Of a DNA stretch of 35,034 bases, positions 23,207-31,441 are shown piece by piece. Each line of letters begins with the position of its first letter. Position 1 is the first letter of the stretch. The stretch lies in the NCBI GenBank assembly GCA_022787425.1, contig JALFWB010000028.1:1-35034 (forward strand), in the 5' to 3' direction. Made by a program: the position numbers and the translations under genes. The notes beneath the pieces were generated by a model. That model saw only the letters and a list, made by a program, of their open reading frames with translations, had not been told where the DNA came from and made no database searches. Origin of the DNA: Akkermansia sp. GTDB taxonomy: Bacteria; Verrucomicrobiota; Verrucomicrobiia; Verrucomicrobiales; Akkermansiaceae.

Positions 23207-23605
23207 ATGCAGGACCTGCTTCGAGCTGCCGCCGCCGGGGACCCCGCCGCCTGTCTGCTGCTGGCAAAACGCCTGATGCGCGGGCGTGGCTGCACGCGAG
23301 ACTACGAGCAGGCGGTCCGCTGGTTCGATGCCGCTGCCCGTGCCGGTTCTGCGGATGCCCTCTACCGGCTCGGTAAATGCTACCTCAAGGGCCTCGGCTG
23401 CACCAGGGACCCCGCAGGGGGAGTCTCCTGTCTGGAGCGAGCCGCCCGCGCCGGGCACGCCGCCGCCGCCCTGCGCCTGGGCAGCTGCTTTGCCGAGGGA
23501 ATCGGCGCCCCCCGCTGCCGCGAGCTGGCCGCCTACTGGTTCCGCATCGCCGCCGCACGCGGTGAGCCCCGCGCCGCAGAATGCCTCCTCCGCCTCCGCT
23601 CCTGA
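23207..23605 (+). CDS. Sel1-repeat (TPR-like) protein
   Basis: The product has 132 residues and contains three ~36-residue Sel1-like repeats: ACLLLAKRLMRGRGCTRDYE..A..W, ADALYRLGKCYLKGLGCTRDP and AAALRLGSCFAEGIGA..CRELAAYWF. Such helical repeats mediate protein-protein contacts. No signal peptide is evident, so it is probably cytoplasmic. It starts five bases after the permease stop and probably shares its transcript. It is short enough to act as a small adaptor; a partner cannot be named. Confidence 0.8.
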   Translation: MQDLLRAAAAGDPAACLLLAKRLMRGRGCTRDYEQAVRWFDAAARAGSADALYRLGKCYLKGLGCTRDPAGGVSCLERAARAGHAAAALRLGSCFAEGIGAPRCRELAAYWFRIAAARGEPRAAECLLRLRS

Positions 23606-23670
23606 ACCGCCCCCGCCGCCTCCCTCTCTGCCCTGGTACGCGCTTTTCTGCATCCTGACAAGAAAAAGCC

Positions 23671-23699
23671 TTGACATCCCGCTCCCTTTCAACCATAAT
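23671..23699 (+). promoter_or_regulatory. tRNA-Ser promoter
   Basis: TTGACA (23671-23676), 17-nt spacer, CATAAT (23694-23699), 27 nt before the mature tRNA 5' end. Confidence 0.7.
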
Positions 23700-23726
23700 A
23701 TCCCCCGCACCTACCCGCCCATACTT

Positions 23727-23814
23727 GGAGAGATGGCTGAGTTGGTCTAAGGCACTCGACTCGAAATCGAGCGTGGCAGGAATGTCACCAAGGGTTCGAA
23801 TCCCTTTCTCTCCG
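23727..23814 (+). tRNA. tRNA-Ser(CGA)
   Basis: The 88-nt class II tRNA has acceptor stem GGAGAGA/TCTCTCC with discriminator G. Its D-arm is GGCTGAGTTGGTC, its anticodon stem CTCGA/TCGAG has loop CTCGAAA (anticodon CGA, reading UCG), and the long variable arm is typical of tRNA-Ser. The T-arm is AAGGG-TTCGAAT-CCCTT. CCA is not encoded. Confidence 0.95.
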
Positions 23815-23831
23815 CTCCATTTAACAATTAC

Positions 23832-23857
23832 GCCCCACGGAATAAACCCCGTGGGGC
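23832..23857 (+). terminator. Hairpin downstream of tRNA-Ser
   Basis: GCCCCACGG and CCGTGGGGC form a 9-bp stem 18 bases after the tRNA. No clear U tract follows, so it may be a processing or weak termination structure. Confidence 0.5.
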
Positions 23858-23978
23858 CTCGATTATTGGGGAATTTGTCTTGCGGCCTTTGAAAAGCCTT
23901 GTATATTGTCGGTGCACCTTTCCGGTACAAAAAAACAGGGGACCGGGTACACAAAGTCAAAACACTCTCGCAACGTGG

Positions 23979-23987
23979 TGATATAAT
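23979..23987 (+). promoter_or_regulatory. Extended -10 promoter of the orphan at 23994
   Basis: TGATATAAT is an extended -10 element (TGnTATAAT) ending 6 nt before the ATG. No good -35 box is seen. Confidence 0.55.
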
Positions 23988-23993
23988 ATCCCC

Positions 23994-24410
23994 ATGGAGG
24001 GGCAGATAGAAGAAGGCTGGGAAAAAAGCACTCCGCCTTGCAGGTGTTACCTCTATGATGAGGGCATGTCAGCCAAAGTCGCCTCCGCCACCTACCATAT
24101 TGCCGCATCAACACCTTGGGTGTGGAAGAGAATGTGGAGGGTGGCCAAGACGAATGAGCCTGAGAAGGCAATACAGGAGGGTCAAGGTAAAATCCACTAC
24201 AGGGGCAGCAGCAAACTGAAGGAGCAGGTTGTTGCGCATATGAAAAAAGAAGCCGGGATCCGACAACGATGGCCAAGCTATTCCAACATCCGGGGGGCGC
24301 GTATGCTGCTGACGACAATCATTAATTGCCGGAGTAATAATGATGCAATGAAGAAAAATCCACCGCGCTGCATTTTTTGCTTGCTTTCTGACGTCTATCG
24401 GGTAGAGTAG
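23994..24410 (+). CDS. Unknown 138-residue protein
   Basis: The frame starts MEGQIEEGWEKSTPPCRCYLYDEG. It is basic in its second half (KLKEQVVAHMKKEAGIRQRWPSYSNIRGARMLL) and carries four Cys. I recognise no family. In favour of a real gene is the perfect TATAAT extended -10 six bases before the ATG, the arrangement seen at well-identified genes here. Against it is the lack of homology by eye. It lies between tRNA-Ser and the lipoprotein gene, so it may be acquired DNA. It could be a DNA-binding fragment, but this is not supported by a motif. Confidence 0.45.
   Translation: MEGQIEEGWEKSTPPCRCYLYDEGMSAKVASATYHIAASTPWVWKRMWRVAKTNEPEKAIQEGQGKIHYRGSSKLKEQVVAHMKKEAGIRQRWPSYSNIRGARMLLTTIINCRSNNDAMKKNPPRCIFCLLSDVYRVE
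24381..24408 (+). promoter_or_regulatory. Promoter of the lipoprotein gene at 24435
   Basis: TTGCTT (24381-24386), 16-nt spacer, TAGAGT (24403-24408), then 26 nt to the ATG. The predicted ~20-nt leader has no Shine-Dalgarno site near the start codon. Confidence 0.45.
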
Positions 24411-24434
24411 GGGGACATAACCTCACCACCGACC

Positions 24435-24998
24435 ATGCTTCGCCACTCTCTGCGACTTTCTCTCCTCGCCTCCGCTCTCCTTCTCCTCCCCGCCTGCGGC
24501 GGCGGTGGCGGCGGCTCCGCTGCGAATGAACAAACGGAAACATTTACCTTGACGGAACTGCTGCCGGAGGGGTATTCTAGTGCGGAGTTTCAATGTTCTC
24601 ACAGCGCGGCAAAGACAAATTCCCTCTATTTCTACATTACAAAAGGTTCCAATCAGGGTAAAGGCAATGTCATTGAGGCTAAAATAACATTTTATCCGGG
24701 AACCTCTGCGACAGATGTTTGGAAACTCGAAGACGGCAAGGGTTCTTGGGAGGCTTTCGTTGAACCCGGATTCTTGGGGCTTACAATTCAAGATGTAACT
24801 TCGTCAACCACAACCGATGTCTCTATCCCAGGTAGTAATATCATCCAAATGTTTGTGACTAAAGCCTATAAACGCGGAGGGAACATTATTTGTCAGGGTA
24901 ACTTGAAAACTCCGACTCAAGTAGGAGTAAAGAAAGATAATGTCAGTAAATGGATGACACTCGATGGTGCGTCATTTGAATACATCATCTACCCCTGA
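24435..24998 (+). CDS. Predicted lipoprotein of unknown function
   Basis: The product has 187 residues. Signal peptide MLRHSLRLSLLASALLLLPAC ends in a good lipobox (LPAC, Cys21) followed by a flexible GGGGGGSAAN linker. The mature part is Ser/Thr-rich and beta-predicted (LYFYITKGSN, VIEAKITFYPG, GASFEYIIYP). I recognise no family. Codon use after the signal peptide is more AT-rich than in neighbouring core genes, which fits acquired DNA. It would be lipidated by Lgt, Lsp and the Lnt encoded at 26529. Confidence 0.75.
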   Translation: MLRHSLRLSLLASALLLLPACGGGGGGSAANEQTETFTLTELLPEGYSSAEFQCSHSAAKTNSLYFYITKGSNQGKGNVIEAKITFYPGTSATDVWKLEDGKGSWEAFVEPGFLGLTIQDVTSSTTTDVSIPGSNIIQMFVTKAYKRGGNIICQGNLKTPTQVGVKKDNVSKWMTLDGASFEYIIYP

Positions 24999-25009
24999 CG
25001 CGTCATCCT

Positions 25010-25492
25010 TCATCCGTGTGAAATTCGCACGGACGTGACGGTTTTGTCGCCGAGCTCGGCATTGAGGGCTCGGATGATTTGAGGCTTGAGGCGGTTGAGC
25101 TCGAAGCGGACGGTAGGGTAGGCGGTGCGGATGGACGCGACGCCGTGGGAGACCGAGACGAGCTCCGCGCGGCCGGAGATGAAAGGCCCGACAGCATTTT
25201 CCCACGCCTTGGCGAGGATGTCGGCGGCGAATTCCTCCTCCTGCAGGTTCAGGTCATCCAGAAGTTCGGAGAGCAGGGCCTGCATGCTGTGCATGTTGCT
25301 GCGGGTGGGCAGAACGTCCCCGGCCCCGTAGAAATCGGCCCTGGTTTGGGCATCCGCAGCCTTGCCACGAGGCTCGGTGCGGACGGCGCGCTCACCTCCA
25401 CCGGGGACGTGCTGCCAGTAGAAGCGCGGGCGGAAATTACCGAGCGTGGGCGGTGCGGGGGATTTGCCCTTCTTTTTTCTGCGCGGCGGCAT
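25010..25492 (-). CDS. dciA: DciA-like DUF721 protein (helicase-loading factor)
   Basis: The product has 160 residues. The N-terminal part is basic and Pro-rich (MPPRRKKKGKSPAPP). The C-terminal DUF721 core is recognisable: ILAKAWENAVGPFISGRAEL, then VSVSHGVASIRTAYPTVRFELNRLKPQIIRALNAELG and VTSVRIS. DciA is the ancestral bacterial factor that interacts with and helps load the replicative helicase DnaB in species lacking DnaC/DnaI. It follows the ferredoxin gene, from which a hairpin terminator separates it, so it probably has its own weaker promoter. Gene symbol by homology only. Confidence 0.78.
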   Translation of the reverse strand: MPPRRKKKGKSPAPPTLGNFRPRFYWQHVPGGGERAVRTEPRGKAADAQTRADFYGAGDVLPTRSNMHSMQALLSELLDDLNLQEEEFAADILAKAWENAVGPFISGRAELVSVSHGVASIRTAYPTVRFELNRLKPQIIRALNAELGDKTVTSVRISHG

Positions 25493-25505
25493 GTAGGAAC
25501 GAAAA

Positions 25506-25530
25506 GCCCGGGAGCACGAGGCCCCCGGGT
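25506..25530 (-). terminator. Terminator of the ferredoxin gene
   Basis: On the minus strand CCCGGG...CCCGGG forms a GC-rich stem followed by CTTTTC. It lies just after the ferredoxin stop (25555) and just before the dciA start (25492). Confidence 0.7.
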
Positions 25531-25554
25531 TTGTTGCAGAATGAATGCCGGGGG

Positions 25555-25788
25555 TTACTCGCCGTCGTCGCCGATGGCCTGTACGGGGCAGCCCTCCATC
25601 GCCTCCGTGCAGAGAGCGATCTCGTCATCGGTGGTGGGTTGCTTGCACACGAAGGAAACACCCTCGTCCTCGTCACGGGCAAAGAATTCCTTTGCGGTCT
25701 CGCGGCAGAGGTCGCAGTCGATGCAGTTGCTGTCCACATAGAACTTGCCCGGCACATTCTTCTCGTTCTTCTCGTCAATATCGGCCAT
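25555..25788 (-). CDS. Small [4Fe-4S] ferredoxin
   Basis: Start MADIDEKNEKNVPG at 25788 gives 77 residues. The cluster ligands are CIDCDLC (CxxCxxC) and the distal Cys of EGCPVQAI, the pattern of single-cluster [4Fe-4S] ferredoxins such as those of Bacillus and Thermotoga. The protein is very acidic (DEDEG, TTDDEIA, GDDGE), as usual for electron carriers docking on basic partners. An additional Cys in SFVCKQP and one in ALCTEAM are present. No partner oxidoreductase lies nearby. It is transcribed divergently from the gene at 25893 and ends at its own terminator. Confidence 0.9.
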   Translation of the reverse strand: MADIDEKNEKNVPGKFYVDSNCIDCDLCRETAKEFFARDEDEGVSFVCKQPTTDDEIALCTEAMEGCPVQAIGDDGE

Positions 25789-25858
25789 AGTGTGTATGGG
25801 GTCGGTTGCGCCCCTGACTATTTTTTTACATTTTTCGCGGAAATGCAACCTTTTTTTG

Positions 25859-25886
25859 TTGCAACCGGCGAATTTTTGCGCAAAAT
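25859..25886 (+). promoter_or_regulatory. Promoter of the 25893 gene and lnt, leaderless type
   Basis: TTGCAA (25859-25864), 16-nt spacer, CAAAAT (25881-25886), then 6 nt to the ATG at 25893. The -10 box matches four of six consensus bases. Confidence 0.45.
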
Positions 25887-25892
25887 AGGGGC

Positions 25893-26525
25893 ATGACGAT
25901 GCAAAAAGACGAGAAAGAGGGCGGAAAAGCGCGCCGGTGGACCCGGGAGGATGCGGTGTGGGGGTATGGTGCCCTGTTCCTCATCATCCTGACGGCGGTG
26001 TGTACGCTGTGGATGTTGCGCGGGATGCCGACGTGCACATGGCGGCAGGTGAATGCGAACTGGCCTTGGGAAGGGCAGGGAATTACGGTAACGGGCATTG
26101 ATACTGCGTGGAAGGAAGCACCGGCGGGGTCGCGCTTGGCCCTGCGAGCCCCGATTTACCCGGAAGCGACCCTGCGGGCGGAGGAGATCAAGGGACAGGG
26201 CCGCCTGCTGCTGCGCTTTGTGGACTCCGCCGGTCGTGATGTAGGGCAGCCGGTGGGCATCAACTACAGCAACGGCGTTTTGCAGAACGGCAAAGCCGAG
26301 ATGACCGTGCACCTGGAGCGCGGCTTTCCGCCGGAAACGGAGTTCTCCATGTGCGGAGACCTTGCCCACAACCCGCAGCTGGCATCCTGGGTGCCCACGC
26401 GGAGCTACATTCAGCACTGCATCGATGAATCAGAACCGCTGTGGCGCATCTACGTCACCAACCTGCCCGCAGGTGGCGGGGAGGAGAAGTTGGGTTACTG
26501 CACGATTAACGCCAACCCGCTTTGA
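25893..26525 (+). CDS. Single-pass membrane protein of unknown function, upstream of lnt
   Basis: The product has 210 residues. A basic cytoplasmic start (MTMQKDEKEGGKARRWTRED) precedes one membrane segment (GALFLIILTAVCTLWML, about 26-42). A likely periplasmic domain without recognisable family motifs follows (GRLLLRFVDSAGRDVGQPVGI, ERGFPPETEFSMCGD, EPLWRIYVTNLP). The beta-rich pattern suggests a sandwich fold, but this is by eye only. Its stop is three bases before the lnt ATG, so the two genes are probably co-translated and may act together in lipoprotein or envelope metabolism. Confidence 0.7.
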   Translation: MTMQKDEKEGGKARRWTREDAVWGYGALFLIILTAVCTLWMLRGMPTCTWRQVNANWPWEGQGITVTGIDTAWKEAPAGSRLALRAPIYPEATLRAEEIKGQGRLLLRFVDSAGRDVGQPVGINYSNGVLQNGKAEMTVHLERGFPPETEFSMCGDLAHNPQLASWVPTRSYIQHCIDESEPLWRIYVTNLPAGGGEEKLGYCTINANPL

Positions 26526-26528
26526 GCT

Positions 26529-28457
26529 ATGGAGAGCGAAGGAACACCGATGGCCGGCGCGGGGCTGTCCCGGCGGACTGCCGTTCTCCTCAGCCTGCTC
26601 GGCGGCCTGCTGATGTCGCTGGCCTTCCACCCCTGCGATTGCGGGGGCATGGTGTGGGTGGGTCTCTTGCCGCTGCTGACCGCCCTGTGGCTAGGCAAGT
26701 CGGGCTTTCTGCGCGGCTTTCTGTTGGGTTGGCTGTATGCGGTGGCTTGGCACAGCGTGAATTTTTGGTGGGTGAACAACGTGGGGAGCCTCTTCGGTAA
26801 CCCCCTGTGGGTGTTCGGGCCGGCGATCTTTTTGCCCCTCATGGGACTGTACGCCGTGCTCGTGGGCTTGTGGGCCGGTGTGGCGAACACGCTGCTGCGC
26901 CCGCGCCTGGAGCCCGTGCCCACTGAGGAGCAGGGGCTGCCGCAGATACGCCGTCAACAGATGTGCGATGACTGGGCCCTGCGGGACTTGGGCACCACCC
27001 TGCGCTGCGCCCTGGGCTGCGGCATGCTGTGGGTGTGCGTCGATTGGGCGCGCGGGGCGGCAGGACCGGCGGCCATCACTTGGGCCCACCTGGCCATGCC
27101 GCTCTACCACGGCCTCTCCCTGGCGCAGTGGGCGGATGTTGTGGGCTTAGCGGGTCTGGCCTTTCTGCCCGTGTTCACCAACGTGGTGCTTTGGGGAGCC
27201 GGGCGCCGCTGTATTTTGTTATACAAGGGAGCAAGGACCTACCGCAGCCCCTGGGATTTTTACCTCTGCATGGTGCTGGTCTTCGGGCTCTTCATCGGCG
27301 GCATCTTCTTTGCCCGAGCCTATTCGCCGACGGCCATGGCCTCGCGCAAATCCGTGCTGCATCTGCCGGTGATGAGCATGCAGCGTGATATTGACCAGCA
27401 TGTCATTTTCAGCGGCGGCGTGGACTCGGATGCCCCGATGATGCGCGATACCCTGCAGCACATGCAACAGGTGCAGCAGAATACCATCGAGCAGGCCCTG
27501 CGGCAGAAACCGGGCGGCGGGCTGCAGCAGGCCCTGCCCGTGTGGGTCGTGTGGCCGGAGAGTGCCATGGCCCGCCCCCTTTGGCGCGATGCGAAGACCC
27601 GCGAGCTGTTGCCGGATCGCTACACAACGGAGGTCCTGCAGCCCTCCCTGGCGCAGTTGCGGGAGGAGATCGGGGAGCTGGCTACGCCCCCGCCGGTGTT
27701 CTTTGCCGGGACCACGCTCTATGACCTCGACCCCGCTGACCCGACGCATCTGCCGAGGGGACACAACACCTTGGCTGTGTTTCCGCCGGACGGTGCCCCC
27801 CTCACGGCGTCTAAGCAGCACCTGATGCCCTTCGGGGAATACGTCCCCTTTGCGGAGTCCTGCGCGTGGGTGCGCGACGGCTACCGCGCCTTCACGGGGA
27901 TGGATGCCTGCGGCATGCTGTACCCCGGCGAGGGGACGGAGCCCCTCAACGTGCCCGTGCCCGGCTCGGACGAGACGGTGCAGGTTATACCCGCCGTCTG
28001 CTTTGAGGACGGCCTGCCCGGCCTGCTGCGACCCTTCGTGCGGCGCACCGGGCGCCAGGTGATTGTGAACTGCACGAACGACGGCTGGTTCGGTGACAGC
28101 AGCTGCGGCGAGATGCAGGCACGCGCTGCCGCCTACACCTGCATTGCCCTGCGGCGGCCTATGGTGCGCGCGGCTAACAAGGGACTCTGCTGTGCCATAG
28201 CCCCCAACGGGGCACTGCTGGACCCCCTGCGCAAGGACGGCGACTGCCACACGCGCGGCTTCAGTTATGCGCTGCTGCCCGTGGATGCCGAAGCGGGCCT
28301 GACCATCTTTGCCGTGTTGGGCGAGTGGACGGTTATTCCGGCTCTGTTGACGGTGATTCTGACCTCTCTGCCCGCATTCTTCCGCAGATATGACACCATT
28401 TCCGCCTTTCGGCGCCCCTTACAACCGCGCGCAGGCTTGACAAAGGGGAAAAAATAG
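26529..28457 (+). CDS. lnt: Apolipoprotein N-acyltransferase
   Basis: Lnt adds the third acyl chain to the N-terminal Cys of lipoproteins in the inner membrane. The protein has 642 residues, longer than the ~510 of E. coli Lnt. N-terminal membrane segments (LLGGLLMSLAFHP and others) are followed by a nitrilase-like domain with the E-K-C triad: WPESA (Glu near 342), SKQHLMPFGEYVPF (Lys near 428) and PAVCFED (Cys near 489). NCTNDGWFGDS also fits. The extra length is a loop between the membrane and catalytic parts (about 215-335, including a Gln-rich helix HMQQVQQNTIEQALRQ). Start ATG 26529 follows the upstream stop by three bases; ATG 26550 is an alternative. Confidence 0.92.
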   Translation: MESEGTPMAGAGLSRRTAVLLSLLGGLLMSLAFHPCDCGGMVWVGLLPLLTALWLGKSGFLRGFLLGWLYAVAWHSVNFWWVNNVGSLFGNPLWVFGPAIFLPLMGLYAVLVGLWAGVANTLLRPRLEPVPTEEQGLPQIRRQQMCDDWALRDLGTTLRCALGCGMLWVCVDWARGAAGPAAITWAHLAMPLYHGLSLAQWADVVGLAGLAFLPVFTNVVLWGAGRRCILLYKGARTYRSPWDFYLCMVLVFGLFIGGIFFARAYSPTAMASRKSVLHLPVMSMQRDIDQHVIFSGGVDSDAPMMRDTLQHMQQVQQNTIEQALRQKPGGGLQQALPVWVVWPESAMARPLWRDAKTRELLPDRYTTEVLQPSLAQLREEIGELATPPPVFFAGTTLYDLDPADPTHLPRGHNTLAVFPPDGAPLTASKQHLMPFGEYVPFAESCAWVRDGYRAFTGMDACGMLYPGEGTEPLNVPVPGSDETVQVIPAVCFEDGLPGLLRPFVRRTGRQVIVNCTNDGWFGDSSCGEMQARAAAYTCIALRRPMVRAANKGLCCAIAPNGALLDPLRKDGDCHTRGFSYALLPVDAEAGLTIFAVLGEWTVIPALLTVILTSLPAFFRRYDTISAFRRPLQPRAGLTKGKK

Positions 28458-28465
28458 TGCACAAT
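28437..28465 (+). promoter_or_regulatory. Promoter of the large lipoprotein gene, inside the end of lnt
   Basis: TTGACA (28437-28442), 17-nt spacer, CACAAT (28460-28465). The -35 box lies in the last codons of lnt. Same hexamers and spacing as the promoter at 7340. Confidence 0.7.
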
Positions 28466-28509
28466 ACCCCTGTTAGCTTTCCATGGGTTCATCCCTTAAT
28501 CTCCCGATT

Positions 28510-29856
28510 ATGAAAAGACATTCGGTATTCTCTACAGCTTTTGCGACCGCCTCGCTGCTCCTCCTCAGCTCCTGCCAAGATGGGGGGAAGAAGGATGGGA
28601 ACGTTCCGGAAAACTCCCCGCAGGTTCCCGCCGCTTCCGTGTATCCCGCCATCGGGACGGATGCCGTGCAGAATGCGGTTCTTGAGAAACTCGATGTAGG
28701 GGCCGTGGCTTCCTTTCGGGATTGCACGGTGCCCGTGGGGGATGCGTCCTCCCCGGCTTATGAGGCAGATGTGGTGGTGAACTTGGTGCTCGCGGATGAT
28801 GTTTTTGCCGAGCAGCCCGCCCCCGCCTTCCTTAACGACGACCGCAAGGCCATTAACGTGCTCGCCAACCGTGCGATGACACCGGAGTCCGTCTACATGC
28901 TGCAGGTCGGTGCCCCGGAGGATCTCATCACCGAGGAACAGCGCAAGAACTGCCCGCTGCCGGAGAACCTGGCCACGCTCTGTGACGAGCTCAAGCAGCT
29001 GGCGGAGTCCCCCGTCTACGTTGCCGCCGGTAAGAAGGGCGATACCGTCTCCTTGGTAGCGCACGTTTCCGGTGTCTACGATGAGGTCTCCAAGAAGTGG
29101 AATGTGACCGATGTTACCCTGCCGGAGGAGAAGTTGGCCGCTCTGCGCGGCTTGGTGCCGGTCACCGAGCGCAAGGAGGGGGTGCGTGAGCTGACCCCCG
29201 AGGTGCAGGAGGAGCTGCGTACGACCCTGCAGGGGAAGGTGGCTGCTTTCTCCGCTGCAGCGGAGGAGTACATCCGAGGACGTGAGGCCCGGGCGCGTGA
29301 AACGTGGGTGGCCGAGCAGGCCCGGCGAGAGGAGCAGTCCCTGGCCGCCGCCGCCGCCGCCGCAGAGCTTGAGGCTCAGCGCGCTGCCGCTCGCAAGACC
29401 TGCGAGGAGGCTTTGACTGCAGGAAACGTCTTCAACGGTGAGTGGCGCCGTGGTAACCGCTTCGGCGAGCTGTCCATCCAAGTCGATGGTGCCAAGCTCA
29501 TGGATGACGCCGTCCAATTCTACGGTAAGTTGTATGACACCAAGCTGCCCGTGGCCAAGATGGATATCGAGGGCCGCTGCAGCCTCTCCAAGAGTGATCA
29601 GGGCTACCCGATCGACATCACGATTTACGATGGTCGCTACGATCCGGACCAGCCCACCGCCGAGGTGTTCGACTCCGCTACCGGTGATGGGTCTCTCATC
29701 CTTCACCTGACTCCGGAGGGCAAGATATCCGGTATCATGACCTGTACCTCTTGGAAGGATACCCCGGAAAAGAACTTCACCATCTCTTTCTCCCGAGGCA
29801 GCAAAGAGGAGAACCCGAAGAACGGGAAGAGCTCCAGGAACTCGCGGAGACGCTGA
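28510..29856 (+). CDS. Large predicted lipoprotein of unknown function
   Basis: The product has 448 residues. Signal peptide MKRHSVFSTAFATASLLLLSSC ends in an LSSC lipobox (Cys22). The middle has an Ala/Glu/Arg-rich helix (about 265-310, AEEYIRGREARARETWVAEQ onward) likely to form a coiled coil. The C-terminal part (GEWRRGNRFGELSIQVDGAKL ... FDSATGDGSLILHLTPEG) looks like a beta-rich domain, and the end is very basic (SSRNSRRR). The in-frame ATG at 28483 would add nine residues before the signal peptide, so the later start was preferred. It has its own promoter and ends near a possible terminator. It may be a member of a lineage-specific envelope lipoprotein family. Confidence 0.75.
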   Translation: MKRHSVFSTAFATASLLLLSSCQDGGKKDGNVPENSPQVPAASVYPAIGTDAVQNAVLEKLDVGAVASFRDCTVPVGDASSPAYEADVVVNLVLADDVFAEQPAPAFLNDDRKAINVLANRAMTPESVYMLQVGAPEDLITEEQRKNCPLPENLATLCDELKQLAESPVYVAAGKKGDTVSLVAHVSGVYDEVSKKWNVTDVTLPEEKLAALRGLVPVTERKEGVRELTPEVQEELRTTLQGKVAAFSAAAEEYIRGREARARETWVAEQARREEQSLAAAAAAAELEAQRAAARKTCEEALTAGNVFNGEWRRGNRFGELSIQVDGAKLMDDAVQFYGKLYDTKLPVAKMDIEGRCSLSKSDQGYPIDITIYDGRYDPDQPTAEVFDSATGDGSLILHLTPEGKISGIMTCTSWKDTPEKNFTISFSRGSKEENPKNGKSSRNSRRR

Positions 29857-29933
29857 GCCGAACCGCCGCCCGCTGTTCGCGGCGGCAGTTGTGTCTCGCT
29901 CGGTCGCAGGACTGCAGGGGCAGTGAGCGATGC

Positions 29934-29963
29934 GGGCACTTTTTCGCGCCCGTTGGCATTTTT
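29934..29963 (+). terminator. Probable terminator after the large lipoprotein gene
   Basis: CGGGC and GCCCG form a short stem around ACTTTTTCGC, followed by TTGGCATTTTTT. Other small GC-rich hairpins precede it (GCCGCC/GGCGGC near 29865). Confidence 0.45.
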
Positions 29964-30008
29964 TGCTCGCCAAAGGGAGGGCGGCGTGGTATGTTGGAGG
30001 AAGGAAGT

Positions 30009-31406
30009 ATGCCTACACTTATTTTTGACAACGTATCGGATTATCTGACGGAGGGGCGGAAGACGTATTCGGCCTCTCTGTACTTGGGGGCGGGCCTGCA
30101 GCCGCACTTTCTGCAGGCCGGCGGCTATGTGCCTATGGCTGAGGATGCGGGGGTGCTGAGTGCCGAGGACACGGCGGCACTGGTGCAGAGCTGCGCGACG
30201 CCGGAGCAGATGGAGCAACTGCACCGGGACGGCACGGTGGACTTTATCGGCGAGGCCGCCGGGCTGCATTACCACGCCTACATTTATGTGCAGGAGGAGG
30301 GCTACCTGTTGGTGCTCGTGAGCCTGCTGGCTGACAGTTACCTGAAACAGGGCGCGGATGCCGGTTGCTCGGATGTGCACCTGCCGGCGGGCTGCCCGCC
30401 CAGCTGGCGTCGCCACGGGTCTCTGATTCCCATGTGGGAAGGTGCGCCGCCCTTTACCCGCGAGGATTCCAAGGTGATGCTCAATACCTTCCTCAAGGAG
30501 GATGAGCGTGAGCGTCTGAACCGCACGGGGGACGTGGACTTTGCCTACCAAAATGACTTCGGACGCTACCGTGCCTCCGTTGTCTCCCAACGCCTCGGGT
30601 ATGATATATGCTGCCGCTTGATTAACAGCCGTATTCTCACCATGGAGCAGATCAACCTGCCGAAGGAATACGTTGTTCCGCTCACCCGCTTCACGAACGG
30701 CCTTATCCTCGTCACGGGTGCCGTCGGCTCCGGTAAGTCCACCACCCTGGCTTCCATCATCGATTTCATCAACGGAGATCGCCACGACCACATCATCACC
30801 TTGGAAGACCCCATCGAAGCCATCTTCCCCTGCAAGACCTGCCAGGTGAACCAGCGCGAGGTGCACCGCCACACAGAGTCCTTCGGCCGCGCCCTCCGCG
30901 CCGCCCTGCGTGAGGACCCGGACGTGATCATGGTGGGTGAGATGCGCAACCTGGAGACCATCTCGCTGGCCCTGACGGCGGCAGAAACCGGTCACTTGGT
31001 GCTCGGCACGCTGCACACCGGCTCCGCCGCCCGCACCATCGACCGTATTCTCGATGCCTTCCCCGTGGAGGAGCGCGAGCACATCCGCATCATGGTCTCG
31101 GAGTCCCTGCGCGGCGTCTTCTCGCAGCAGCTGGTGCCCAAGAAGGACGGCAGCGGCCGCGTGATGGCCCTGGAGATGCTCGTGAACACCTCCGCCGTGG
31201 CCAACTGCATCCGCGAGGGTAAGACCTTCATGATTCCCGGCCTGATTCAGACCGGCAAGGCGCAGGGCATGCGCCTGATGGATGACTCCCTGCAGCAGCT
31301 CTACCTGGACGGCATTATCTCCGCGCAGGAATGCAGCTCCCGCGCTACGGACAAGGTCATCATGGAGCAATTCCTCCGCTCGCATCCGGAGCCTAAGCAA
31401 GCCTGA
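30009..31406 (+). CDS. PilT-like ATPase with duplicated N-terminal domain
   Basis: Start ATG 30009 (MPTLIFDNVSDYL) is preceded by GGAGGAAGGA and gives 465 residues, about 110 more than PilT. The C-terminal ATPase has Walker A GAVGSGKST (237-245), the Asp box TLEDPIEAIF, Walker B VIMVGEMRNLETI and the His box GTLHT. PilT proteins have one PAS-like N-terminal domain; here two similar units occur. Residues ~20-105 (LGAGLQPHFLQAGGYVPM ... VDFIGEAAGLHYHAYIYV) parallel residues 117-205 (SDVHLPAGCPPSWRRHGSLI ... VDFAYQNDFGRYRAS). The first has lost the DLHLS-type signature. It is followed by a standard pilT and probably retracts or regulates pili or the pseudopilin system. Confidence 0.85.
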   Translation: MPTLIFDNVSDYLTEGRKTYSASLYLGAGLQPHFLQAGGYVPMAEDAGVLSAEDTAALVQSCATPEQMEQLHRDGTVDFIGEAAGLHYHAYIYVQEEGYLLVLVSLLADSYLKQGADAGCSDVHLPAGCPPSWRRHGSLIPMWEGAPPFTREDSKVMLNTFLKEDERERLNRTGDVDFAYQNDFGRYRASVVSQRLGYDICCRLINSRILTMEQINLPKEYVVPLTRFTNGLILVTGAVGSGKSTTLASIIDFINGDRHDHIITLEDPIEAIFPCKTCQVNQREVHRHTESFGRALRAALREDPDVIMVGEMRNLETISLALTAAETGHLVLGTLHTGSAARTIDRILDAFPVEEREHIRIMVSESLRGVFSQQLVPKKDGSGRVMALEMLVNTSAVANCIREGKTFMIPGLIQTGKAQGMRLMDDSLQQLYLDGIISAQECSSRATDKVIMEQFLRSHPEPKQA

Positions 31407-31441
31407 CCCCGCCTTTATCAACCGAGAACAGATTTCGACAC

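Noticed and set aside
23727..24420. tRNA-Ser 3' end as an active attachment site
   Set aside because: No second copy of the tRNA 3' end and no integrase gene are seen downstream within the window.
29703..31421. 572-codon open frame on the minus strand
   Set aside because: It is antisense to the pilT-like gene, which has Walker and Asp/His box motifs in the sense frame.
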